A stretch of DNA of 13,850 nucleotides, from NCBI GenBank assembly GCA_947464365.1, contig CANHWS010000062.1, positions 1 to 13,850 of the forward strand. Reading direction: 5' to 3'. The notes beneath the pieces were generated by a model. That model searched no databases. It was not told where the DNA came from and was given only the letters and a program-made list of their open reading frames with translations. This document shows positions 8,312 through 13,850 of the stretch, piece by piece; position 1 is the stretch's first letter, and every line of letters starts with the position of its first letter. The DNA is from Cytophagaceae bacterium (GTDB taxonomy: Bacteria > Bacteroidota > Bacteroidia > Cytophagales > Flexibacteraceae). A program made the translations under genes and the position numbers.

Positions 8312-8588
8312 AGTGTTAGTCTTTGTTGGATAAGATGGGGCGATGGGTGTGGTCGCCACAGCAGGATGATATATGGGATGTGGCAACTGCAGAAATTGTG
8401 CTGCCACTGCGTTTTATCGGATAAGAGGGGTAGCTCTCGAGTTGCTAGGCTTGGTCGCCGAAAAGCTAATTAAGCTTGTTTGGCGGTACGAACCAAAGGT
8501 AAGGCAGATTTTCGGATCGATGGGCCAAGTATCAAGGCAACAACAGAGTCCTCTGCGGTTGTATGCTGGTATTGCCACAAAACGACTA
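8312..8588. other. Leader and promoter region of bioB
   Basis: Between the pckA terminator and the bioB start there is no credible gene. Small frames on the plus strand are antisense noise. The region holds the TACCTTTG promoter candidate at 8494-8501 and a leader of about 175 bases. The minus strand has GGCGACCA twice (near 8450 and 8355), which I note without assigning a role. No riboswitch fold is recognised. Confidence 0.4.
8494..8501 (-). promoter_or_regulatory. Candidate bioB promoter (-7 element TACCTTTG)
   Basis: The minus strand reads TACCTTTG, matching TAnnTTTG exactly, with TTGG 23 bases upstream as a loose -33 element. Transcription would start near 8487. It is the only consensus match in this gap in the bioB direction. 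Confidence 0.4.
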
Positions 8589-8613
8589 CACCCTTAGATT
8601 TGACCTAAGGGTG
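8579..8613 (-). terminator. Probable intrinsic terminator of pckA
   Basis: CACCCTTAG (8589-8597) and CTAAGGGTG (8605-8613) form a perfect 9-bp stem with a 7-base loop, 33 bases past the pckA stop codon. On the minus strand a short TTTT run follows six bases after the stem. The T-run is short and displaced, so it may be a weak terminator. There is no T-run on the other strand. Confidence 0.55.
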
Positions 8614-8646
8614 CAGTCCTGAATGGTATTATATGCTATGCTGAAC

Positions 8647-10266
8647 CTAGACTGCCTCTACAAGTAATGGTGTGGGGGCGCTGCTGAGGATCTCTTGGCT
8701 AGACTGGCTAGCGAACTTCTCGAAATTTTTGTTGAAGGCCTTGGCCAAGGTGTTGGCTGTTTCGTCATAAGCCTTGGCGTCAGACCAAGTCAACTTCGGA
8801 TTCAGGATCTCGGTCGGTACACCTGGGCAACTTGCTGGCATCATGACACCAAAGACAGGGTGTGCCTCAAAGGTTACCTTGTCAAGGGCACCTTCCATAG
8901 CAGCGGTGATCAGGGCACGGGTATAAGGTAGGCTCATGCGTTTGCCAACGCCATAAGATCCACCAGACCAGCCTGTATTGACCAACCAGACTTGGGTGTT
9001 GTTTTCACGCATTTTTTGGCCTAATAGCTCGGCATAGACCGCTGGGTGTAGGGGCATGAACGGGGCGCCAAAGCAGGCCGAAAAGACCGTTTTAGGCTCG
9101 GTAATACCGACTTCAGTGCCAGCCACTTTTGCTGTGTACCCACTAATAAAGTGGAACATCGCTTGGCCAGGGCTCAGCTTGCTGATTGGTGGCAGGACGC
9201 CGTAGGCATCGCAGGTCAGGAAGAAGATGTTTTTCGGGATGCCACCAACACTACCTGGGGCAATTTGGTCGATGTAGTCGATCGGGTAAGAGACCCGGGT
9301 ATTGTCTGTGACAGAGTTGTCCGCATAGTCCACGTGGCGGGTGCCAGCATGGTAGCGTGTGTTCTCGAGGATGGAGCCAAACTTGACCGCATTCCAGATC
9401 TCTGGTTCGTGTTTTTGGCTCAGGTTGATGACCTTGGCATAACAGCCTCCTTCGAAGTTGAAGATGCCATTGTCGCTCCAGCCATGCTCGTCGTCACCGA
9501 CTAGGTGCCTGTTAGGGTCAGCGCTTAGGGTTGTTTTGCCTGTGCCGCTTAGGCCAAAGAAAACGGCTGTATCGCCATCGTTGCCGATGTTGGCGCTGCA
9601 GTGCATCGGTAGCACACCTTTAAAGTGTGGCAGCGTAAAGTTGAGGACCGAAAAGATACCCTTTTTGATCTCGCCTGTATAGCCAGTGCCACCCACAAGG
9701 CTGACATTGGTCGTGAGGTTCAGGATTGCAAAGTTCTTGGCTGGTAGCCCGTCAGTGGCAGGATCAGCCTCGAACTCAGGGCAGCAGATGACCGTAAAGT
9801 CTGGTACGAAATCCAACAGTTCCTCGGCTGTTGGGCGCAAGAACATGTTGTAGGTGAAAAGGCTGCTGTATGCTTTGGTTGTCAGGACGCGTACCTTGAG
9901 GCGATGCTCGGGGGTAGCGCAGGCATAGGCATCCATAACATACATGTCGCGGTTTTGCATCCAGTCCATCATGCGGGTTTGCAAGGCGGCGCAGACTTCT
10001 GGCGTAGTGCCAAAGTTGACATCACCCCACCAAATAGCTTGGTCTGTGATGGCATCGCGGACGAAAAACTTGTTTTTGGGATCGCGGCCAGTAAACTTAC
10101 CGGTGTCAACCATTAGTGCCCCATTGTCAACTAGGGTGCCTTCGCCATTGCGCAAGGCATGCTCCACAAGCTCGGCAGGGGATAGGTTGCGATAGATCGT
10201 TTTGCCTTCTGCTAGGCTGAGGGTGCCAGCTCCAGTCTGGATGGAGCGCAAACTTTTTTCGTACAT
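8647..10266 (-). CDS. pckA: Phosphoenolpyruvate carboxykinase (ATP)
   Basis: PckA converts oxaloacetate and ATP to phosphoenolpyruvate, CO2 and ADP. It is the entry step of gluconeogenesis, and in some anaerobes it runs in reverse to fix CO2. The protein has 539 residues, against 540 in E. coli. Visible motifs in order are the substrate region GGTGYTGEIKKG (192-203), MHCSAN with the metal-binding His222, the P-loop GLSGTGKTT (238-246) that marks the ATP-dependent rather than GTP-dependent family, the metal-binding GDDEHGWSDNG (257-267), FLTCDAYGVLPP and TGWSGGSYGVGKRM. All catalytic residues I can check are present. It is transcribed alone, with a probable terminator after it and a long gap before it. 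I found no exact TAnnTTTG match upstream in its direction. The nearest, AACCTTTG at 10790-10797, would leave a leader of about 500 bases. Confidence 0.98.
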   Translation of the reverse strand: MYEKSLRSIQTGAGTLSLAEGKTIYRNLSPAELVEHALRNGEGTLVDNGALMVDTGKFTGRDPKNKFFVRDAITDQAIWWGDVNFGTTPEVCAALQTRMMDWMQNRDMYVMDAYACATPEHRLKVRVLTTKAYSSLFTYNMFLRPTAEELLDFVPDFTVICCPEFEADPATDGLPAKNFAILNLTTNVSLVGGTGYTGEIKKGIFSVLNFTLPHFKGVLPMHCSANIGNDGDTAVFFGLSGTGKTTLSADPNRHLVGDDEHGWSDNGIFNFEGGCYAKVINLSQKHEPEIWNAVKFGSILENTRYHAGTRHVDYADNSVTDNTRVSYPIDYIDQIAPGSVGGIPKNIFFLTCDAYGVLPPISKLSPGQAMFHFISGYTAKVAGTEVGITEPKTVFSACFGAPFMPLHPAVYAELLGQKMRENNTQVWLVNTGWSGGSYGVGKRMSLPYTRALITAAMEGALDKVTFEAHPVFGVMMPASCPGVPTEILNPKLTWSDAKAYDETANTLAKAFNKNFEKFASQSSQEILSSAPTPLLVEAV

Positions 10267-11213
10267 ATTGGTCGTGTAGCTATGAGGTGTGAGCTAACGT
10301 TTGGTGTGGTTGCCTTAGCGCCCAATGTCAGCCCAAAGGTGGTGATGTGGATTACGCAGGTGCAGTTTCTGCACATTCGGCCGGACCAACAAGTCCAGTC
10401 CGGACAGCGTAAGCATACCATTTTGGTGCTGCATTGCGGCCATAGGCTTAGGTGCCACGAAATTACGACCAGACGATCTGTTTTCAAACCACGGCTTAGC
10501 GATATTATCGGGCACTTTTTTGCAAGTCTGGCAAGGATGCTGCGGTTTGGTTGCGGATGGGCTAGGTAGTATGGTCAGACGCTTGCCCTTCTTGGGTTTA
10601 CCCAAGGCCTCCAGCCCCTTTTTGATGGTGCTGACTTTGATAATTCTATCCTGATCCTACAAGGTCTTTTTAGGCTGACCTCTGTAGCTACTTATATGAT
10701 AAGTCTAGGCCATAACTCTACCCTTGGCCGAGCAATGAGCCCGAATTAGAACGCTGAGACGGCAGGTTTACTTGTCAAGATTGTCAAAACAAAGGTTTCG
10801 TGGTGGCTTAGGCCTTATTGACTAGGTTGTAGGTCATCGTCCGCGTTTCCCAGCTCCGAGAGAAGCGACGATCTTTTTTGCTTCAGGGCCAAGGCGTTTA
10901 CCCTCTATGATCGATGCTGTACGTTCCGGCTGCGACCTGACTAAAATGACCAAATTTGATGCTTCAACATCAGCACAAGTGCCAGACCCTGGGTCTCTAG
11001 GTCTAAGCTAATCGGGAGGGGTAAGCTATGGTGTTTAGGATCAAGGCTGGCAAGTCTGGATTGTGGACTTTTGCTGTTGGCTATTCCTGTCCTACATGTC
11101 ATAGGCTATAGTATGAGATTGGATATGTAATTATGGAATACAATGCGTTCAAAATCAAATAGATAGTTCATTAAGGCTATTTGAAAATGCACTTTAGTTA
11201 AGGGTGAAAAATC

Positions 11214-11238
11214 ATGACATTTTTGTGACAAATGTCAT
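11214..11238 (+). promoter_or_regulatory. Operator-like 9-bp palindrome upstream of the TPR regulator
   Basis: ATGACATTT (11214-11222) and AAATGTCAT (11230-11238) form a perfect 9-bp inverted repeat around the spacer TTGTGAC. Inside it, TTTGT-G-ACAAA (11222-11232) is a second, smaller palindrome. The repeat ends 23 bases before the -7 element TAGGTTTG, so it sits where a -33 element would be or just upstream, as expected of an activator or repressor site. The protein that binds is unknown; self-regulation by the downstream HTH protein is possible. Confidence 0.45.
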
Positions 11239-11261
11239 AGCCAATCAACGTCTGAAATGTA

Positions 11262-11269
11262 TAGGTTTG
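11262..11269 (+). promoter_or_regulatory. Candidate promoter of the TPR regulator (-7 element TAGGTTTG)
   Basis: TAGGTTTG matches the Bacteroidota -7 consensus TAnnTTTG exactly in the direction of the downstream gene. No good -33 TTTG is present at the normal distance, which would suit a promoter that depends on an activator bound at the adjacent palindrome. Transcription would start near 11276, leaving a leader of at least 175 bases. Confidence 0.4.
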
Positions 11270-11291
11270 TGGGGTTGGTTCGAGATTTTCA

Positions 11292-11359
11292 GACCAGTCA
11301 GTATTTAGGGGATTATCTGGTCAGTTCTTGTGGATAAGCCCTTGTTTTTTCTTTTTTTT
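11292..11359 (+). terminator. Terminator/anti-terminator-like leader ahead of the TPR regulator
   Basis: AGGG-GA-TTATC (11307-11317) can pair with GATAA-G-CCCT (11333-11342) to form a 9-bp stem with a small internal loop. A long T-rich tract follows directly (TGTTTTTTCTTTTTTTT, 11343-11359), as in an intrinsic terminator. A competing hairpin, GACCAG (11292-11297) with CTGGTC (11317-11322), overlaps the terminator stem and loop and could act as an anti-terminator. It lies between the candidate promoter and the start codon. The terminator stem is AU-rich at its loop end and has a 15-base loop, so its strength is uncertain. Confidence 0.4.
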
Positions 11360-11453
11360 AGCTCAGATGATAACGCATCCTCAGCCGGCCTGAAGGTGAC
11401 TGGGTCGGGCTAACAAATTTTGCCATCCCCCCAATTTAGCCCACCTTTAGGTT

Positions 11454-13385
11454 ATGACCCCAATCGCTCGAAACACCCCTTCTTGGCCCGAACCAAACCA
11501 ATTTTGCCCATCGACAAACCCCAAGCCATCTAGAGCTAGCATCAGCCTCTGGGCAAGTTTGTGCCATCGTGGCCACAACCTAAAGATCGCGATGGTTGTG
11601 TGGTCGGCCATTCTGACTCTAGGTATTTCTTTTCGTGCTGGTGCAGAGCGGCCAACCCTGCCGAATATCCGGCATAAAATCGATAGCCTCATCCAGGTTG
11701 CTACTCAGGCAACTTTGGCCAGCACGCAATCGGTCAACTATCTCAATATTGCCAAGGTTTATATCCAGCTCGGGAGGCCTGATAGCGCCATCTTTTGGTG
11801 TGAAAAAGGCGCTAAGGTTAATGACGGCACACTGCCCCATTATTACCGGATACCGATGGCAGAAATTTACCGACAGTTGGGCCAGTACCAGCAGGTTATC
11901 CAAGTCCTGAAACCACTCGAGATCCAGACTTATGATAAGGACAGGTCAGAGGAGCAGTTCTGGTTAGGCATTTTGGTGGCAAGGGCCTCCCTCAATCTTG
12001 GCAATTATCCGAGCTGCTATCAGTATCTGAAACAAGCTAAAACCTATTTGCCAGCACTCAATGACCCGCGCGCTTCGGGCTGGTGGGCACTGGGGATGAG
12101 CCACTTTATGGGTTGTACCTACCGTGACGACTCTGCTTGGTACTATCAGGCCGAAGCAGAACGTTTGGCAAAACTTGCCAATGATCCATATCTGATGGTG
12201 GAGCATCGGTTGGCAGGGGCCAATACATTGTTATGGGGTGGTAACTATGCTGCCATGAAATTAAATCTTGGTATCGCCCAGTCCATGATCAGTAAATCCA
12301 TTGGCGATGATGTTTATCTTAAGATGCAGTTTTTATCTTTTATGTCCGACTATTATGGCTCGACCAAACAGCTAGACTCTTCCAAATTGATTTGTTATAA
12401 ACTGTTGGCCATCGCCAAAACTGTTAACAACAAAGAAATGATCGGCGCAGCTTACTACAAACTTGTAAGCTCCGCCACTGAGCCTAATCTTGTCCAGAAA
12501 CAACTAAGTCTGTTGGATAGTGCACAGGCCTATTTCCAAGCTAACCAAAGTGCAGTGTATTTGCAGCAGCTTTATCGGGATAGGCTGAATCTAATCCATA
12601 AACATAAACTCATTTCTGCCGTCCGGCTAGATGAATTAGTTAGTATTATGGAGGGAAGTAAAGGTCATTATTACAATATACAGCGTGCCGTCAACAATAA
12701 AATACAGGATGAGAATTCAGGACTAGTGACTAGTTTTCAAGAAGTCAATAGCAGGATCGGCAACCTGAAGTTGGTGTTGGTATTAGCTATATTGCTTTTT
12801 ATGGTTTTGATAGTCGGCCTTGGTTATCAACTGGTTAAAGCCAAGAAAAAATCAAACAAGATGTTAGAGCAGCTATATGCAAAAGATCTGGTTATCAAGA
12901 CCTTGGAAGTGCAAGTGCAACATGACGAGATCGCGACTGGATATGAAATGGTACGGCAAGAGATGGACCAAACCAAACAAGAGCTCAATGAAGTCATATC
13001 AGAAGTGCACCGTAAGGAACATCTGCTGATCGAATTGGAGCAGGCATTGAGGTCTGTGCCTAGGTTAAATAATAACATTGACGATTTGTTGGCCTCCTAC
13101 AAAAAGAATGACGTGACCCTAGATGATGATTGGGATACCCTTATTTCGAACTTTGAGGTTTTGCGTCCACAATTTTTCAAACGACTGGGTAAGCAGGGTC
13201 CGGGGCTTTCGCGGCTAGATCTTAAGGTTTGTGCCCTGATGGTCATGAATGTCAATAGCCGTGCCATTGCCGAAATGCTCAACATTACCGAACCTAGCCT
13301 ACGAAATCGGCGTTCTATCATCCGGAAAAAACTAGGGCTTGAGCGAGATCAGGAGCTGACTACTTACCTAAACAACCTACAATAA
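11454..13385 (+). CDS. Transmembrane regulator: TPR repeats, one membrane helix, coiled coil, LuxR-like HTH
   Basis: The 643-residue protein has a signal-like hydrophobic stretch (VVWSAILTLGISFRAGA, 48-64), helical TPR-like repeats from about 95 to 330 (for example YLNIAKVYIQLGRPDSAIFW and AEIYRQLGQYQQVIQVL), one membrane helix (about 438-459), a basic stop-transfer KAKKK, a coiled coil (about 465-535) and a C-terminal HTH (584-640). The HTH reads LSRLDLKVCALMVMNVNSRA, then IAEMLNITEPSLRNRRSIIR and KKLGL. That matches Bacteroidota TPR-HTH regulators, in which FFKRL precedes the HTH. There is no histidine-kinase domain, so it is probably a one-component sensor with TPRs in the periplasm and DNA binding in the cytoplasm. 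ATG 11454 is preceded by an in-frame TAG and places 46 residues before the signal. TTG 11559 or ATG 11592 would give a more normal signal peptide. Signal and target genes are unknown. Confidence 0.85.
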   Translation: MTPIARNTPSWPEPNQFCPSTNPKPSRASISLWASLCHRGHNLKIAMVVWSAILTLGISFRAGAERPTLPNIRHKIDSLIQVATQATLASTQSVNYLNIAKVYIQLGRPDSAIFWCEKGAKVNDGTLPHYYRIPMAEIYRQLGQYQQVIQVLKPLEIQTYDKDRSEEQFWLGILVARASLNLGNYPSCYQYLKQAKTYLPALNDPRASGWWALGMSHFMGCTYRDDSAWYYQAEAERLAKLANDPYLMVEHRLAGANTLLWGGNYAAMKLNLGIAQSMISKSIGDDVYLKMQFLSFMSDYYGSTKQLDSSKLICYKLLAIAKTVNNKEMIGAAYYKLVSSATEPNLVQKQLSLLDSAQAYFQANQSAVYLQQLYRDRLNLIHKHKLISAVRLDELVSIMEGSKGHYYNIQRAVNNKIQDENSGLVTSFQEVNSRIGNLKLVLVLAILLFMVLIVGLGYQLVKAKKKSNKMLEQLYAKDLVIKTLEVQVQHDEIATGYEMVRQEMDQTKQELNEVISEVHRKEHLLIELEQALRSVPRLNNNIDDLLASYKKNDVTLDDDWDTLISNFEVLRPQFFKRLGKQGPGLSRLDLKVCALMVMNVNSRAIAEMLNITEPSLRNRRSIIRKKLGLERDQELTTYLNNLQ

Positions 13386-13670
13386 GTAGTAGGTATTGGT
13401 TAGGATCGGTATGCTGTATCTGTGTGACAACAGGGTAGTTGTGGCTTGTCACCATCAACTGGGCCAGACTTTACCCTGTGGCTATCCATGTATCATAACT
13501 GGACACCAAGAACCATAATGGTCAATGGCCAATGTGGATGGTGTTGACCGTTTTATTAATTCGGGTCTTAGCGGAGCATGATGCCTACAATCCACAATAG
13601 CATTAGGTACTCGAGCCAACAGAATCGCCATCATGTGTATTTGAGAAGGACGGGCAAAGTCATTAAACCA

Positions 13671-13697
13671 CAAAAGGGAGCCATTAGCTCCCTTTTG
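13671..13697. terminator. Bidirectional intrinsic terminator between convergent genes
   Basis: CAAAAGGGAGC (13671-13681) and GCTCCCTTTTG (13687-13697) form a perfect 11-bp stem with a 5-base loop. The A and T ends of the stem give a T-run on both strands. It lies between the plus-strand regulator (stop 13385) and the minus-strand gene at the right edge (stop 13802), so it can serve both. A weaker hairpin, TGGGCA/TGCCCA (13748-13768), lies nearer the edge gene. Confidence 0.75.
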
Positions 13698-13801
13698 AAT
13701 TAATATTACGGTATCTCCAGGTACTTACGGGTCGAGACACATTTTGTTGGGCATCCAGTCAGTGCCCATTATTTATCGATTGGGTTTTAGGATAATCGGC
13801 A

Positions 13802-13850
13802 CTATTCTTTCACCAGTTTACTTACACCAAAGCCAGGGGCTTGCACCATA
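13802..13850 (-). CDS. C-terminal tail of a probable type IX secretion cargo protein (5' part beyond window)
   Basis: One minus-strand frame stays open from the window edge to a TAG at 13802-13804 and encodes MVQAPGFGVSKLVKE. The other two minus frames hit stops within 33 bases. A beta-strand-like MVQ, a glycine-containing turn and a final strand ending KLVKE resemble the end of T9SS type A C-terminal sorting domains, which commonly end in a Lys-rich strand after a G-containing turn. If so, the protein is secreted or anchored at the cell surface. Only 15 residues are visible, so the family call is tentative. The frame direction is supported by the convergent terminator beyond its stop codon. 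Confidence 0.45.
   Translation of the reverse strand, partial: MVQAPGFGVSKLVKE

Larger units (their letters stand above)
10267..11453. other. 1.2-kb gap between divergent pckA and the TPR regulator
   Basis: No recognised gene is present. I see several symmetrical elements: GTGCAG/CTGCAC hairpin (10360-10374), CCGGAC/GTCCGG (10381-10403), CTTGGGT/ACCCAAG (10591-10606), AGACCC-T-GGGTCT (10984-10996), and TAAGCTA twice 18 bases apart (11004-11010 and 11022-11028). The right third (11214-11359) holds the operator-like palindrome, promoter and leader hairpins described separately. Two small open frames deserve only a note: a 96-codon minus-strand frame from TTG 10605 to 10315, and a 27-codon plus-strand frame at 11028-11111. 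I find no tRNA, and no conserved RNA that I know by sequence. In an otherwise compact window this gap is the part most likely to hide a small RNA or a decayed gene. Confidence 0.45.

Noticed and set aside
9151..9504. 117-codon plus-strand frame inside pckA
   Set aside because: It is a mirror of the PckA frame with no motif or start signal of its own.
10282..10569. 95-codon plus-strand and 91-codon minus-strand frames next to the pckA start
   Set aside because: They overlap each other and the 96-codon frame in a hairpin-rich stretch. The minus-strand one runs into pckA. None shows a motif beyond scattered Cys residues.
10591..10606. CTTGGGT-TT-ACCCAAG considered as a terminator
   Set aside because: The 2-base loop is too tight and no T-run follows directly on either strand; it lies inside the open 96-codon frame extension.
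11270..11300. GGTTCGAGATT resembling a tRNA T-loop
   Set aside because: The bases on each side do not pair as a T-stem and no acceptor or anticodon arm can be drawn.
13424..13452. GTGACAA/TTGTCAC inverted repeat after the TPR regulator
   Set aside because: Seven-base arms with a 15-base loop and no T-run; an internal ACAAC/GTTGT pairing competes. Too weak to call a terminator or an operator.
13482..13673. 63-codon minus-strand frame in the convergent spacer
   Set aside because: It begins inside the bidirectional terminator stem and has no motif.

Overview
The window reads as chromosomal DNA of a Bacteroidota (Bacteroidetes) bacterium of roughly balanced GC. The signs are: genes without clear Shine-Dalgarno sequences; several upstream copies of the Bacteroidota -7 promoter element TAnnTTTG; a GGATT-type intergenic repeat; a TPR/transmembrane/coiled-coil/HTH regulator of a kind common in that phylum; and a protein tail at the right edge that looks like a type IX secretion (T9SS) sorting signal. 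The genus cannot be told from the sequence.

Layout. (1) 1-482, minus: N-terminal part of an unrecognised membrane-anchored protein cut by the window edge. (2) 483-719: spacer with a promoter candidate and an imperfect inverted GGATT repeat. (3) 720-6480, minus: a complete tripartite RND drug-efflux operon, transcribed as adaptor lipoprotein, inner-membrane HAE1-type pump, then NodT/OprM-type outer-membrane lipoprotein, with very tight junctions. No TetR/AcrR-type repressor is present. (4) 6481-7330: leader and promoter region of the efflux operon, and the bioB terminator. (5) 7331-8311, minus: biotin synthase, standing alone. (6) 8312-8646: bioB leader and promoter candidate, and the pckA terminator. 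(7) 8647-10266, minus: ATP-dependent phosphoenolpyruvate carboxykinase. (8) 10267-11453: a 1.2-kb gap between divergent genes, with no confident gene but with an operator-like palindrome, a promoter element and a terminator/anti-terminator-like leader in front of the next gene. (9) 11454-13385, plus: a 643-residue membrane-spanning regulator with TPRs outside, a coiled coil and a C-terminal LuxR-like HTH inside. (10) 13386-13801: convergent spacer with a strong bidirectional terminator. (11) 13802-13850, minus: last 16 codons of a probable T9SS cargo protein.

The three efflux genes form one functional machine. bioB, pckA and the TPR regulator are separate units, and nothing in the sequence ties them into one pathway. 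I found no CRISPR array, insertion sequence with intact transposase, phage gene, tRNA or rRNA. The most interesting part is the putative control region at about 11214-11359 upstream of the orphan TPR-HTH regulator. The rest is ordinary core and efflux content.
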